This document shows positions 42,131 through 51,318 of a stretch of DNA of 64,000 nucleotides, one piece after another (the stretch's first letter is position 1; the number at the start of each line of letters is the position of its first letter). The translations under genes were made by a program, and so were the position numbers. The notes below the pieces were generated by a model. The model was not told the origin of the DNA and made no database searches. It was given only the letters and a program-made list of their open reading frames with translations. The DNA is from Posidonia oceanica (Eukaryota > Streptophyta > Magnoliopsida > Alismatales > Posidoniaceae), in NCBI GenBank assembly GCA_037176725.1, contig JAZBRS010000026.1, positions 106,685,501 to 106,749,500 on the forward strand, given 5' to 3'.

Positions 42131-45100
42131 AGACCCAAACCTACACCTTTCTCTCCTCCTTTCCCCTCAAAATAAGCCCAAACTCAACCTAGGATTACCC
42201 CCCTTTCCCGAACCTGAAAACTAACCAAAATCCATAGGAAAACTCACCCCTGATGACTTAGCAAACCCACCAAAAAGCCTGCAAAATTTCAAACCAGAAC
42301 CACTCCCAAAAATCCTAGGAAACTTAGGCAAAACTACCCTTTTTCTACACCTCAAAACCCCTCCAAAACCTCCTCGGAATTAGACCAAAACCTCAGAACC
42401 AAAACTAGAAACCCTAGACCCCACGCCCGCCAAGTTTCACCCCTTTCCGAGACCACTAAGACCCCCTTTTGGCCAAATTATCGTTTTCTCTCTCCGGGAT
42501 TATCGTTTTCTCTCTCCTCTCTCTCTCCTGATTATCGCCTCTCTTTTCATCCCCTTCTTGTCCTTTTTCTGGCTTGGCTGTGGGCCCCCTTTGTGCTTCT
42601 ATTCCTTCTCTATCTTATTCCTATTTTTATTTTATTTTTAGCATTTTCCCTGAATTTTAAAAATCATTTTCCTCAAACCTATCTCTTTTCCCTCTATTTC
42701 CCTCCTTTTCCCATTTCTTTCCTCCTCCTCTTTCCCTTTTCTCTCTTTTGCTAAAATCCATAAAAAGCCCTAAAAATCTGTAAAACTCCAAAACATAAGA
42801 GAAACAAATCAGAACTCTAAGAAAAACAATTTAAAAACATTAAACAAACAATTAAAAACTTAAACCTAATTAAATCAAGCTAAAAAGAAAATCAAGCATG
42901 CAAACTAAAAGATGCAAAACAAACTAAAAGAAAATACTGTAAAATCAGGAAAAAACTGGAATAAAATCAAAAGCAACCTAAAGTGAAAACCCTATCAAAA
43001 GAATTAAAAAACAAACCTTAAAAGAGAAGAAAACAATTAAAAACATTAAGACAAGTAATTAATTAAAAAACACTTAACAAATCTAAAAGAAGCCATCAAA
43101 ACTTGAAACAATTTAAAAACATTCAATTAAAAAAAAAACTCAACAAAAGAAATTTAACTAAAAAACATTAAAAGAATTTAACAAACAAAATCATAAAATA
43201 ATTTTGAAAAGAAAACTTGAGAAAATATCCTAAAAACTAAAAGACTAAAACTCCCCCTAGTTAATCAAGAAACAATCCATTAAAAAAGGCCTAATTAAAA
43301 AATCCCAACTTAACAAGAAAATTTGACTAAAAAAAAAACAATTAAAAAACTTAACAAACATTTAAACAAAATAAAAAAAAACAATTTAAAGAAAACTCAA
43401 ATCCTAAAATCTCAAACCAAAAGAGAAATTTAAACAATTAAAACAATCAAAAAGGAAAAAAACTCAAAAGAAGAAAACCATTAACAAATTCAAGAGAGTA
43501 ATTATGAACAAAAAAAAGAAAATTAAAAACAGTTTGCCTTGAAAGAAATCAAAAAAAAAAGGAAAATCACAAATCAATTCTTTTTCTTCTCTTTTCTTTT
43601 TTTTCTTTCTTTTTTCTTTCTTTCTTTTCTTCTTTCTTCTTCTCTTCTTCTCCCTTTATTTCTTTCCCGACCTCCTGTTACAGCAGCCTTCACCACTGCC
43701 GTCCTCCCTCCTTTTTCAGCCACCACCCTACCCCCAATCGACAACACACCATTGCCAGGCCTGCCGCCTATGCACGCCTCTGCCCTCCTGCAAGCCTAGG
43801 CTAAGGTTTCTGCCATGGACAACGAAAAGAGAGAAGAACCCAACAGAGGAGTGAAACAAAAAGACCAGACCTATGGAGAAGACCCGAGGAGGCCATCCAG
43901 AACAGACCCACAGACTTCCCTCTCCCTTGTGCACTCCACCAGGAGAAGAAACCAAGAGGAAACCCGAGAATTCACCCACAACAGACCTTTTGAACCCATT
44001 TTTTTTCCAAAAAACCTCCAACACACCGACTCCATTGCAGAACGACCACCACAAGCCTCCTAAAATCCTCAAACTTAGCCACCTTACTCGCCGGACAACC
44101 ACCTTCACAGAGCACCCAAGATCTCTCCCCGAGACAACCCACGCTTCCGGCATTCCACTACAAACACCTTCACCTCGTTTTTTCTCAAAAACTTCAAACA
44201 CCCATAACTCTCTCCACACCTAGTAGAATCCACTTCTGTTTCTTCCTACACACTCCTCAGCTAACCACCTAGCCGCCCGTGCCCTTGGCTCGGCCTGGAA
44301 CGCCGCACATCGCCGTACCCACCTCGGCCTTCACAGTGGAGCTCCGGTCGAACCAGATCTCGCTCCGGGCCGTAGAAGACCCCCCTGGAATCTCCGTCAT
44401 CCTCCTCGGACCTCTGGCAACGTCCCCCAAGGCTCCCCAGCACAGCAGCCGCCGCCCTCCGCCGTCCCCACTTCTCTCTGGTCGGCCGAAAGCCACCAAG
44501 GTGGGAGGGCTTTTCCGGCGCGCGTGAGGGCCGAAGCAGACCTCCCCCGGGTTCCTCTCGTCACCCTCTTGCTCCTCGGCTTTTCCCCGAGGCTTTTCGT
44601 CGCCTGTGCTGCCCGCAAGCCCTCGCCGAAGTTCACCTTCTTCTCCGGCACCGGTCGCCGGCGCTACGAGGACAGCAGCTCCCTACGCGCGCCCGCCGCC
44701 GCCGAAGCTCCGTCGCAGACCTCCTCCGCCTCCGTCGCGCCCCGCCGGTTCCCCCCAGCTCTCCGCCGCCTCGCATCACCTCCCCTCCACCGGTCCAGGG
44801 GAACGCCGGCGAGCTCCGGCCTCCATCCACTGTAAGTTCTCTTCTTTTCTTTTTTTCGTTAACTTGTTTAATTTTACTTGCATTGCATTCTGTTTGTTTT
44901 AAGTTTCTGATATTGCGTTTAGATCCAAATCATGTTAAGACTTATGTTATTTTGATCTAAAACCATGTTAAATTGCAAGATCTGTTTATGGTTTTTAGTA
45001 TTTGCATGATAGTCCACTTACTGTGCTTGCTAGTTGTAAAAAATTTTGTTTCAGCCCTTCTGCTTTCAATTTTTGCATCCAGGTCCTACAGTAGTTCATG

Positions 45101-45941
45101 TAATCTTAATGTGTATAGTTTGCCTTATTATATTGCATTCTGTATCCCTGTTTTTTTTCATTTTTGCTGTCTGATCCATTGCACTGTAGAACTTAGGTCT
45201 TAATTTTAATTTTTTGCATACTGCATTGCTTTTTTCACCTTCTGGTTTTGCATATTTGCATGTAGGTCCATTTTAAATGGACAGTAACCCTTTTGCATGC
45301 ATATTAGCTTACTACATTGCATTTTCAACCCTGCATCTTTTAAAAATTGCATATCAGTCCCCAGACCATGATTCCAAAGCATGTTTTCCATATAAAATTG
45401 CATATCTGACCCCTGCATGATTTAAAAATCACACATAGATCCTTGCGTCTTTCAAAAACCATGTAAAAAGACTGTTTTGCCCCTAAGTTGCATTTTAACT
45501 CCTATGCTTGAGAAATTGCATGTAGACCCTCCACTTGCATTCCCGGACTCCCCAGAACCCCGTTTTCTGGAAAATTTGCTTTTTAGCCCCTTTCTTTTCC
45601 AAAAATGCTTTTGAATTCCTGTTCTTTCCAAATTGCTTTTCCTTGTCTTTTCTTGCTTTGCATGCATTCTTGCACTCATTTAATCTTGCATTTTAGCATC
45701 CCCTTTGCACACACTAAGCACTTTTAACTCCCCTTCACTTGGGAGGACCTTCAACACACCCCTAGGACCTCCTGAACACTTAGATCTGTTCTTCTCTCCC
45801 GTTCTGGCCCTTCTGCTCCGAAGCTGCGATATCTTTCAATCCGACCGTTGGATCTCCTCAAGTAAGCTGCCCAGGCGACCGCAGCGAAGCGCTCTTCAGC
45901 ATGGACCAAGTAGATCTCCGATCAGACTCCCGGATCTCCAG

Positions 45942-45947
45942 GTATGT
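45942..45947 (+). promoter_or_regulatory. Splice-donor-like site in LTR C
   Basis: CTCCAG/GTATGTCC at the position homologous to the CAG/GTAAGT site of LTR A. Inferred from consensus only. Confidence 0.4.
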
Positions 45948-45990
45948 CCTCCTGAACCCCTGCACTGCATTCATTTGCATGCCATTTGCA

Positions 45991-46510
45991 CCGTTTTGCG
46001 TGCCCTTTAGTTTTCTCGCCTCGTTTTGCGTGTAGTCTTGTTTTCTCGCACCGTTTTGCGTGCCGCTTCTTTGTCTTGCACCGTTTTGCGTGCCCTTTAG
46101 TTTCCTCGCTCCGTTTTGCGTGCAGTCTTGTTTTCTCGCACCGTTTTGCGTGCCACTCCTTTGTCTTGCACCGTTTTGCGTGCCCTTTAGTTTCCTCGCT
46201 CCGTTTTGCGTGCTTTCAAGTTTTCTCGCTTCGTTTTGCGTGCCGCATCTTTGTCTTGCACCGTTTTGCGTGCCCTTTAGTTTTCTCGCCTCGTTTTGCG
46301 TGTAGTCTTGTTTTCTTGCACCGTTTTGCGTGCTGCTTCTTTGTCTTGCACCGTTTAGCGTGCCCTTTAGTTTCCTCGCCTCGTTTTGCGTGCGGTCTTG
46401 TTCCTTCGCACTGTTTTGCGTGCCCTTTCGTTTTCTCGCCTCGTTTTGCGTGCCCTTGTTTTCTTGCCCGGTTTTGCGCCATTCTTTCGTTTTCCGCACC
46501 GTTTTGCGTC
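45991..46510 (+). repeat. 30-bp tandem repeats in LTR C
   Basis: About 17 units with an exact 30-bp period from 45991 to 46442, core CCGTTTTGCGTGCC, then looser copies. Alternating unit tails (CTTTAGTTTTCTCGC, CTTCTTTGTCTTGCA, TAGTCTTGTTTTCTCGC) show a 60-90-bp higher order. Same repeat as in LTR A at 18990-19310. Confidence 0.95.
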
Positions 46511-46849
46511 CTTGTTCCGTTCCTTGCATCGTTTGCATGTCCACCTTGTTTTCGCATCTTTTCGCATTCTTGTTTCATTCCTCGCACTGTTTTACGCCGT
46601 TTCCTCTTGCATGTCGCTTGCATTGCCTGTTTTCCCCGCTGTTTTGTTTTATCGCCTGCATTTGCATATAGGGCGGTGATGCTTACTGTCCGGAGTTCTC
46701 ACGAGCCAGGTCTCGCCCGGTTCGGAACACAGACAGCGTTGCTGAGCGCTTAGATTGCACGTTTACTTCCTTGCATCGTCTTTCATCACTTAGAGCACAC
46801 CTTTGAGCATTTAGACAGGCATTCATTGGCACTTAGGCATTCAAAATCT

Positions 46850-46990
46850 GCATTTCCCTGCATATGCGAGCGTAAGCCTGGAAAGACCGATTCTCGGGCG
46901 TGTCGGGGGTGCCTAACACCTTCCCCGCGCGTAACAGGAGTCCTTACCCTCTCTTGGCCCGCAATGACCATATTGCCCTTGTCCTAGGCA
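46850..46990 (+). promoter_or_regulatory. Conserved LTR block, copy in LTR C
   Basis: ATTCTCGGGCGTGTCGGGG, GTGCCTAACACCTTCCCC, GCGTAACAGGAGTCCTTACC and GGCCCGCAATGACCAT. See 18592-18720. Confidence 0.8.
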
Positions 46991-47292
46991 CGAGTCACAT
47001 CATTTGCATTCACTTGCATCTCATTTCTTTTGCATTGCCTTGCATTGTGTCTTTTGCTTGGTTTTGCGTGATTATTCACGCATCTCTCAGGTTTTCCTCG
47101 TCTTCCGATTTAATAGACTTGGTGGCGACTCCGATTTTGTCTTATCCTTTCCCTTTTTCCCTCTTTTAAATGTTTTCGAGTTAGGTCTTCCTTCTCGGAC
47201 ATAGCCGCTAATAGTGAGCCTGATTCCGATCGGTGCACGCGAGCTTTGGCAACGTGCATGGACGATCCGAACACTGGGATTACTACAGAGCC

Positions 47293-48108
47293 TGAACAGG
47301 CTTAGGTCCCTACCCAGTAGAGGTAGAGTCCAGCGTACTCTGGATTGATCGAGTCTCTCACGTATCAAGCTCAAGCAATCACAACAAACCACTGAAGGGG
47401 GAGGGAGAAAATAATTCTTAACTTAGGATTCTAACTTATTCTTACAAGAGTCAAGAGAGGGAAATGTGACTCTTGATAGAAATAAGTGACAATACAAATA
47501 CCTTTCTTAGATCCCTTGCAACAGGGGTACTTAGGATCAAAGTGGTTATTTGTATAGCCTAAGAGAAGATACACACAAATCAGTTCCCAAGTAGGGCCAT
47601 GCAAGACATAGAGAAAGCTCAGATTTTTTTTTTGATTTTGATTTTTGAAAAGCACCTGAGAATCAAAGTTCCAGTCCCTACGTCAAAGTCGTTCACCTCA
47701 CACCTCAATTAACAAGCCAATTAGAAGCAAAGAAAACAAGAATTTTGCAAAACAGAAAGAGTTCCTGTTCAGCGTTGTTAGACGTTGATACTAGCGCGTT
47801 TAACGTTAAATGCTCCAAACCAAGCATATAACGCATGGACAGAGAATTTTTTAGAAAAACAGTGATTTTTTATGAACCACCTCCACTCCTGAGAATCATA
47901 GAGAAAAGGGAGATAGTTTCAGGTATTTTGAACATGAAAAAAAGAAAAGACAAGGGTTGCGGTGCCTCAAAACGCTATGAGGAATTTCGCCGCTACCTTG
48001 AAATCTTACGAAAAATAACAACTAAAAATAAAGATAGCAAGGAAGAAGAAGAAGAAGAAGAAGAAGAAGAGATCAGAATCTCACCTTTGCACGGGGGTAC
48101 TTTTAGCC
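47293..48108 (-). other. Element F leader, part 2
   Basis: Continuation of the leader to the PBS, separated from part 1 by solo LTR C. Holds a near-perfect copy of the 18-bp palindrome, GCGTTTAACGTTAAATGC (about 47797-47814), and a GAA microsatellite (48042-48068). No convincing gene. Confidence 0.6.
48042..48068. repeat. (GAA)9 microsatellite
   Basis: Nine GAA units. It makes a run of Glu in an otherwise random frame. Confidence 0.97.
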
Positions 48109-48126
48109 GTCCCATCGTAATCGCCA
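48109..48126 (-). promoter_or_regulatory. Primer binding site of element F
   Basis: On the minus strand TGGCGATTACGATGGGAC, three bases after the LTR end ATCCACA (48130). It shares TGGCGA with the PBS of element A. Confidence 0.65.
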
Positions 48127-48362
48127 GACTGTGGATACAGGGTTTTGAGGGAGAAGATCTTTTCCGAACGTCTATTATTCTCTCGGGGTCCCCTTTTGTT
48201 GTATCCAACTTCGCCTCTCCACGTATGAGGAAGTTAGTGTGATCGCCACTTCAGGTTCGCTTTCGCTGGCCCTCAAGATGCCTTGGGAGATGTGATGTTT
48301 GCGGGTTCAGCCACCTTGGGATAACGCCAGCATTACCTAAGAGTGCCCGTGCTTTGGTGAGT

Positions 48363-48416
48363 TTCTTCTTCTTCTTCTTCTTCTTCTTCTTCTTCTTCTT
48401 CTTCTTCTTCTTCTTC
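48363..48416. repeat. (TTC)18 microsatellite
   Basis: Eighteen perfect TTC units inside the LTR of element F. Confidence 0.98.
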
Positions 48417-48840
48417 CTTACAACAAAAATGATATGAAAGATACTAATTAATTCAGTGTAGTAAGTAATCCTGGATATATAGAAAATGACATAAACAAAA
48501 CCAAGGAAAAACACTTACCCGAGGGGTTTTATCCCCCCGATTGTAACTACCTATGAATGCCTAGCTACAACGGTATATGATAAAAGAAATGCAATATGCA
48601 AATATTAAAACAAAATTATAACACTAAAATAAAAACCCTCTTTGGGTGTAATCGAATGCTTGGAACGTGAAAGATTGACGTGACGTAGTCGACGACAAAA
48701 ATCTCAAGCTTTTGGGCTCTTCCTCTCACTTTCTCTCTCTATTTTTCTCTCAATTTTGTATTTTCTCAATTCAAATTCCTCTCCCAATTCCCTCTGTAAA
48801 AATTCCGTCCTTTTTTCCGTTCCCCTAAAGGCTAAGGGTA

Positions 48841-48864
48841 CCCCTACTTTTATAGAAGTAGGGG
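48841..48864 (-). promoter_or_regulatory. TATA box inside a 9-bp inverted repeat, element F LTR promoter
   Basis: Minus strand CTATAAAAG (48847-48855) lies in the loop region between arms CCCCTACTT (48841-48849) and AAGTAGGGG (48856-48864). The direction agrees with element F. Transcription would start about 25-30 bp further along the minus strand. Confidence 0.65.
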
Positions 48865-49689
48865 AAGAACAAAATGTGTCAAAGGGAGCCAACTTAGCAA
48901 AGTTTCCAAAACAGAAACGTTAGACGCGTATATCTCAGCTTTTAACGTTAAACGTTGGGAAACCAGCGTTTAAAAGCCTCCCGAGCTACAGCTGTTGTGG
49001 ATAATGAATATTCTCCCCTAAATGCTGATTAACCATGATTAAGCCACTCTTAATTGGCATTAAAGAGCTTTGACCAGTCAAGGAATCCAAACATGGTAAA
49101 AGAATCAATATCGAATTTGGGCCAGATAAGGAAAGTTGATCCAGCAAATTGCCACCGTAAGACGCCTGGAACCATGTGTTCTACGTTAAACGGCTGGAAT
49201 CCAACGTATAACGACCTTCCGAGGTACAACTGTGGATTTGAAGGAATAATCAGCAATTAATGGTGGATTAATGCCAATTAAATAAAGATTTGTAAATCAC
49301 TTGGTCAACAGACCTCCGAAAGGAGCAACAAACAGGATCTCGGATTTGGCTAAATATGGAAAGTTGTGGTCAACACTGGGTTTCAACGTTAAACGCTAGT
49401 AAACCAGCGTTCAATGTTAAACGTAGGGATACCAGCGTTTAACACACCCAGGCAGTCCACCTTCCAAATTTGGCCAAGAAATTAAGGGGGCTCAAATTAC
49501 TGTCATTAAAGTACAAATAAAGGACTTCTCAAGGGCACGAAGACAATGTTGTGGCCTGGGGATCAAATTGGATCTATGGATTGGGCTGATCAGACAACAG
49601 TTTTGCAGAGTTGTTAAATGAGTAATATCCTGCGTTCAACATAGGACGCTGGGAAATACTCTTCCAACACCCACGATAAGCATTTGGGT

Positions 49690-49810
49690 GAGTCCGTTAA
49701 CTCCTCGCGGGCTGATAGCCCCAACTATTCAGTGGTGAGTCTGTCAACTCCTCAGCAGGCTGATAGCCCTAACTATCCGGTGATAGGTCCGTTAACTTAT
49801 CACCCATTTC
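49690..49810. repeat. Short hairpin cluster of element G
   Basis: Consecutive arm pairs: GAGT/ACTC around CCGTTA, GGGCT/AGCCC around GAT, GAGT/ACTC around CTGTCA, GGCT/AGCC around GAT, GGTGATA/TATCACC around GGTCCGTTAACT. Loop sequences resemble those of array 1 in element A (GATAGGACCGTAAAC on its minus strand). Confidence 0.75.
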
Positions 49811-51303
49811 GTCGTAGTTTAATAGCATTTTGTTGCATGGCATTAGCATTTCATCATCACGCGGACATCGCGCAACCAGGATAGTTTTCTCGGTTTCGCG
49901 TGCCCAGCATTCCATTGTTTGTACACTGCATTGCACAGCATTCGCATTGCATGACATCATATAGCTTCTTTGTATCCCTTGTAGAGTCAGTCCTAGTATT
50001 GCATTTCATCATTACACGGACATCGCACGCTTAGGATTCGAACCCCTGGCTCGCGTATTGCCTAAGGTATCATCCTCAGCACCCGCAAGACTTTCGCAGC
50101 TTGCCGGCTTTGGATGATACTCGCAATAGTGCGCGGCCTTGGGATCGCTTTCTCGGTTTTGCATGCCCGGCATTCCACTGTATATCCTGCATTTCACTGC
50201 GTAACATTGCATAACAATGCACCCGTATTGCGCTGCTGCTCCTCTGTGGTCCTTACACCAACCTCCGCATTTTGCTTTCCCAGGCATTTCGTACCTGCCA
50301 TTGCATGCACATCCCCTGCTTCACTTTTAGCATCTTTACTTTTAGCCTTTACTTCCCGTACTTTATTTTCAGTACTTTCTATGCAGCACTTTACTTGCAG
50401 CACTTTACTTTTAGCTTTTGCATTGCATTGCATTTCCACTTTTCCGCGTGCATGCACCATCCTGCTTTCCCCCAGAGGAGTACAGCGCAGTAAGCGTTAA
50501 CGTAAGCATACCATTTGCATTAGCACAGCATTCTAGTGTTCACATTCATCTGCATTTGCATTCACCTTCCTGCATTGCTTAGACATCCTTTGCATTGCAT
50601 TGCACTTCCTGCCTTTTCCGCCTGCTTGCTGCCTCGACTGGGGGCAAGTCTTTTCTCTTTCTCGTGGCCTCACAGCTCCTGCTTATTTCACTTGTCCCGA
50701 ACAGACAAGGACCTTTGACCTCCCCTGGACTAGCAGCCAACCTGCCCGAGCGGCAAGCGCGTTAGTCCTTCCAGAGCCCCTGTTGCGCAAGCTTGGACGA
50801 GCAGCCAACTTGTCGCGTTGCATCATCGCACTTTCTGCTTCTCCTCGCTTCAGCATGCATCACACTGCACTGCACTAGCATTCCGTGTTTGGTGGCTGCA
50901 TTCGCAGCACCAACACTTACAGCATTAGCACTCACAGCATAGCAAGCACCCGCAGTATCAGCACTAGCACCAGCACTCATTGCATTAGCACAGCATTTCC
51001 TCATGCACAACATCCGCACATGCACCATTAGCATATTGGTTCAACGTCAGCATTAACATCAACAGCATATCAACACTGCATCAGCATTCGCATCTACACT
51101 AACATTTGCACTAACATCTGCATTGGCATGCATTGCATTGCATTGGCATCTTGCATCTGCATTCGCATTGTGGCAACGAGTCATGATTTTCGGTGCATCC
51201 ACCGAATAAGTGACTCATGCCTACAGCAACACCTGGCTCTCTTCGGCGTCGGGTGGGGTGTCTTGTCAACCCTGAGCCACGGTCTCGCTTCACTTGACCT
51301 TGC

Positions 51304-51318
51304 TCAAGGAGGGGCATC
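51304..51318 (+). promoter_or_regulatory. Polypurine tract of element G
   Basis: TCAAGGAGGGGCATC directly before the LTR start TGTAGACACC. Nearly the same as the tract of element A. Confidence 0.82.

Larger units (their letters stand above)
41886..47287 (+). mobile_element. Solo LTR C (5.4 kb) with perfect GAGCC target duplication
   Basis: Starts TGTTGACACCCCATTTTGAC and ends GGGATTACTACA. GAGCC stands directly before (41881-41885) and directly after (47288-47292), so both ends are exact and the LTR is solo. It matches LTR A in block order: ~22-bp repeats (41938-42130), pyrimidine tracts (42480-42760, 43580-43680), A-rich stretch (42780-43560), GC-rich module (44220-44830), splice-donor-like sites (44832 and 45942), 30-bp repeats, conserved boxes and a PBS-like motif TGGCGACTCCG (47123-47133). 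It inserted in the leader of element F. The many short frames inside are repeat and composition artefacts. Confidence 0.95.
30172..49673 (-). mobile_element. Element F: old Tat-like LTR retrotransposon, interrupted by two solo LTRs
   Basis: On the minus strand: 5' LTR (~49673-48130), PBS, leader, gag, protease 1, linker, protease 2, G-patch, RT, RNase H, archaeal RNase H (duplicated) and integrase ending at about 30172. Solo LTR C sits in the leader and solo LTR B in gag. The antisense mobile-domain gene and the motif-rich sequence down to about 26640 may be its 3' part. Stops and frameshifts occur in every coding block. Removing the solo LTRs leaves about 11.8 kb for this stretch. The 3' LTR was not found, so the left end may be deleted. 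Confidence 0.8.
48130..49673 (-). repeat. Element F 5' LTR (start approximate)
   Basis: The end is set by the PBS. The start is inferred from the change of sequence type near 49673, where TGGGTGTTGG would be a TG start. It contains a TATA box (48847-48855), a TTC microsatellite, a second TGGCGA motif (48240-48247) and four clusters of ACGTT/TTAAACG palindromic motifs (48920-48975, 49165-49212, 49390-49445, 49630-49650). I found no matching 3' LTR, so the length is uncertain. Confidence 0.6.
49684..51318 (+). mobile_element. Element G, 3' non-coding end (rest missing)
   Basis: This sequence leads straight into a PPT and LTR D, so it is the 3' internal end of a plus-strand element. It opens with short hairpins (49690-49810), followed by GCATTGCAT-rich sequence (49820-51180) resembling 2190-2420 of element A, and the CAACGAGTCATGATTTTCGGTGCATCCACCG-like block near 51175 that matches CACCGAAAATCG at 2206 of element A in opposite orientation. 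No coding region remains. The 5' part of G has been lost at the junction with the LTR of element F near 49680. Confidence 0.75.

Noticed and set aside
44279..44902. Host exon with a splice donor at 44832
   Set aside because: The stretch lies inside solo LTR C; the donor may be real but belongs to the LTR.
45858..46753. Repeat proteins on both strands of LTR C
   Set aside because: Same 30-bp repeat artefact inside a solo LTR with exact ends.
47835..48242. 135-residue protein with a Glu run
   Set aside because: The Glu run is the GAA microsatellite, and the frame crosses the PBS and LTR end of element F.
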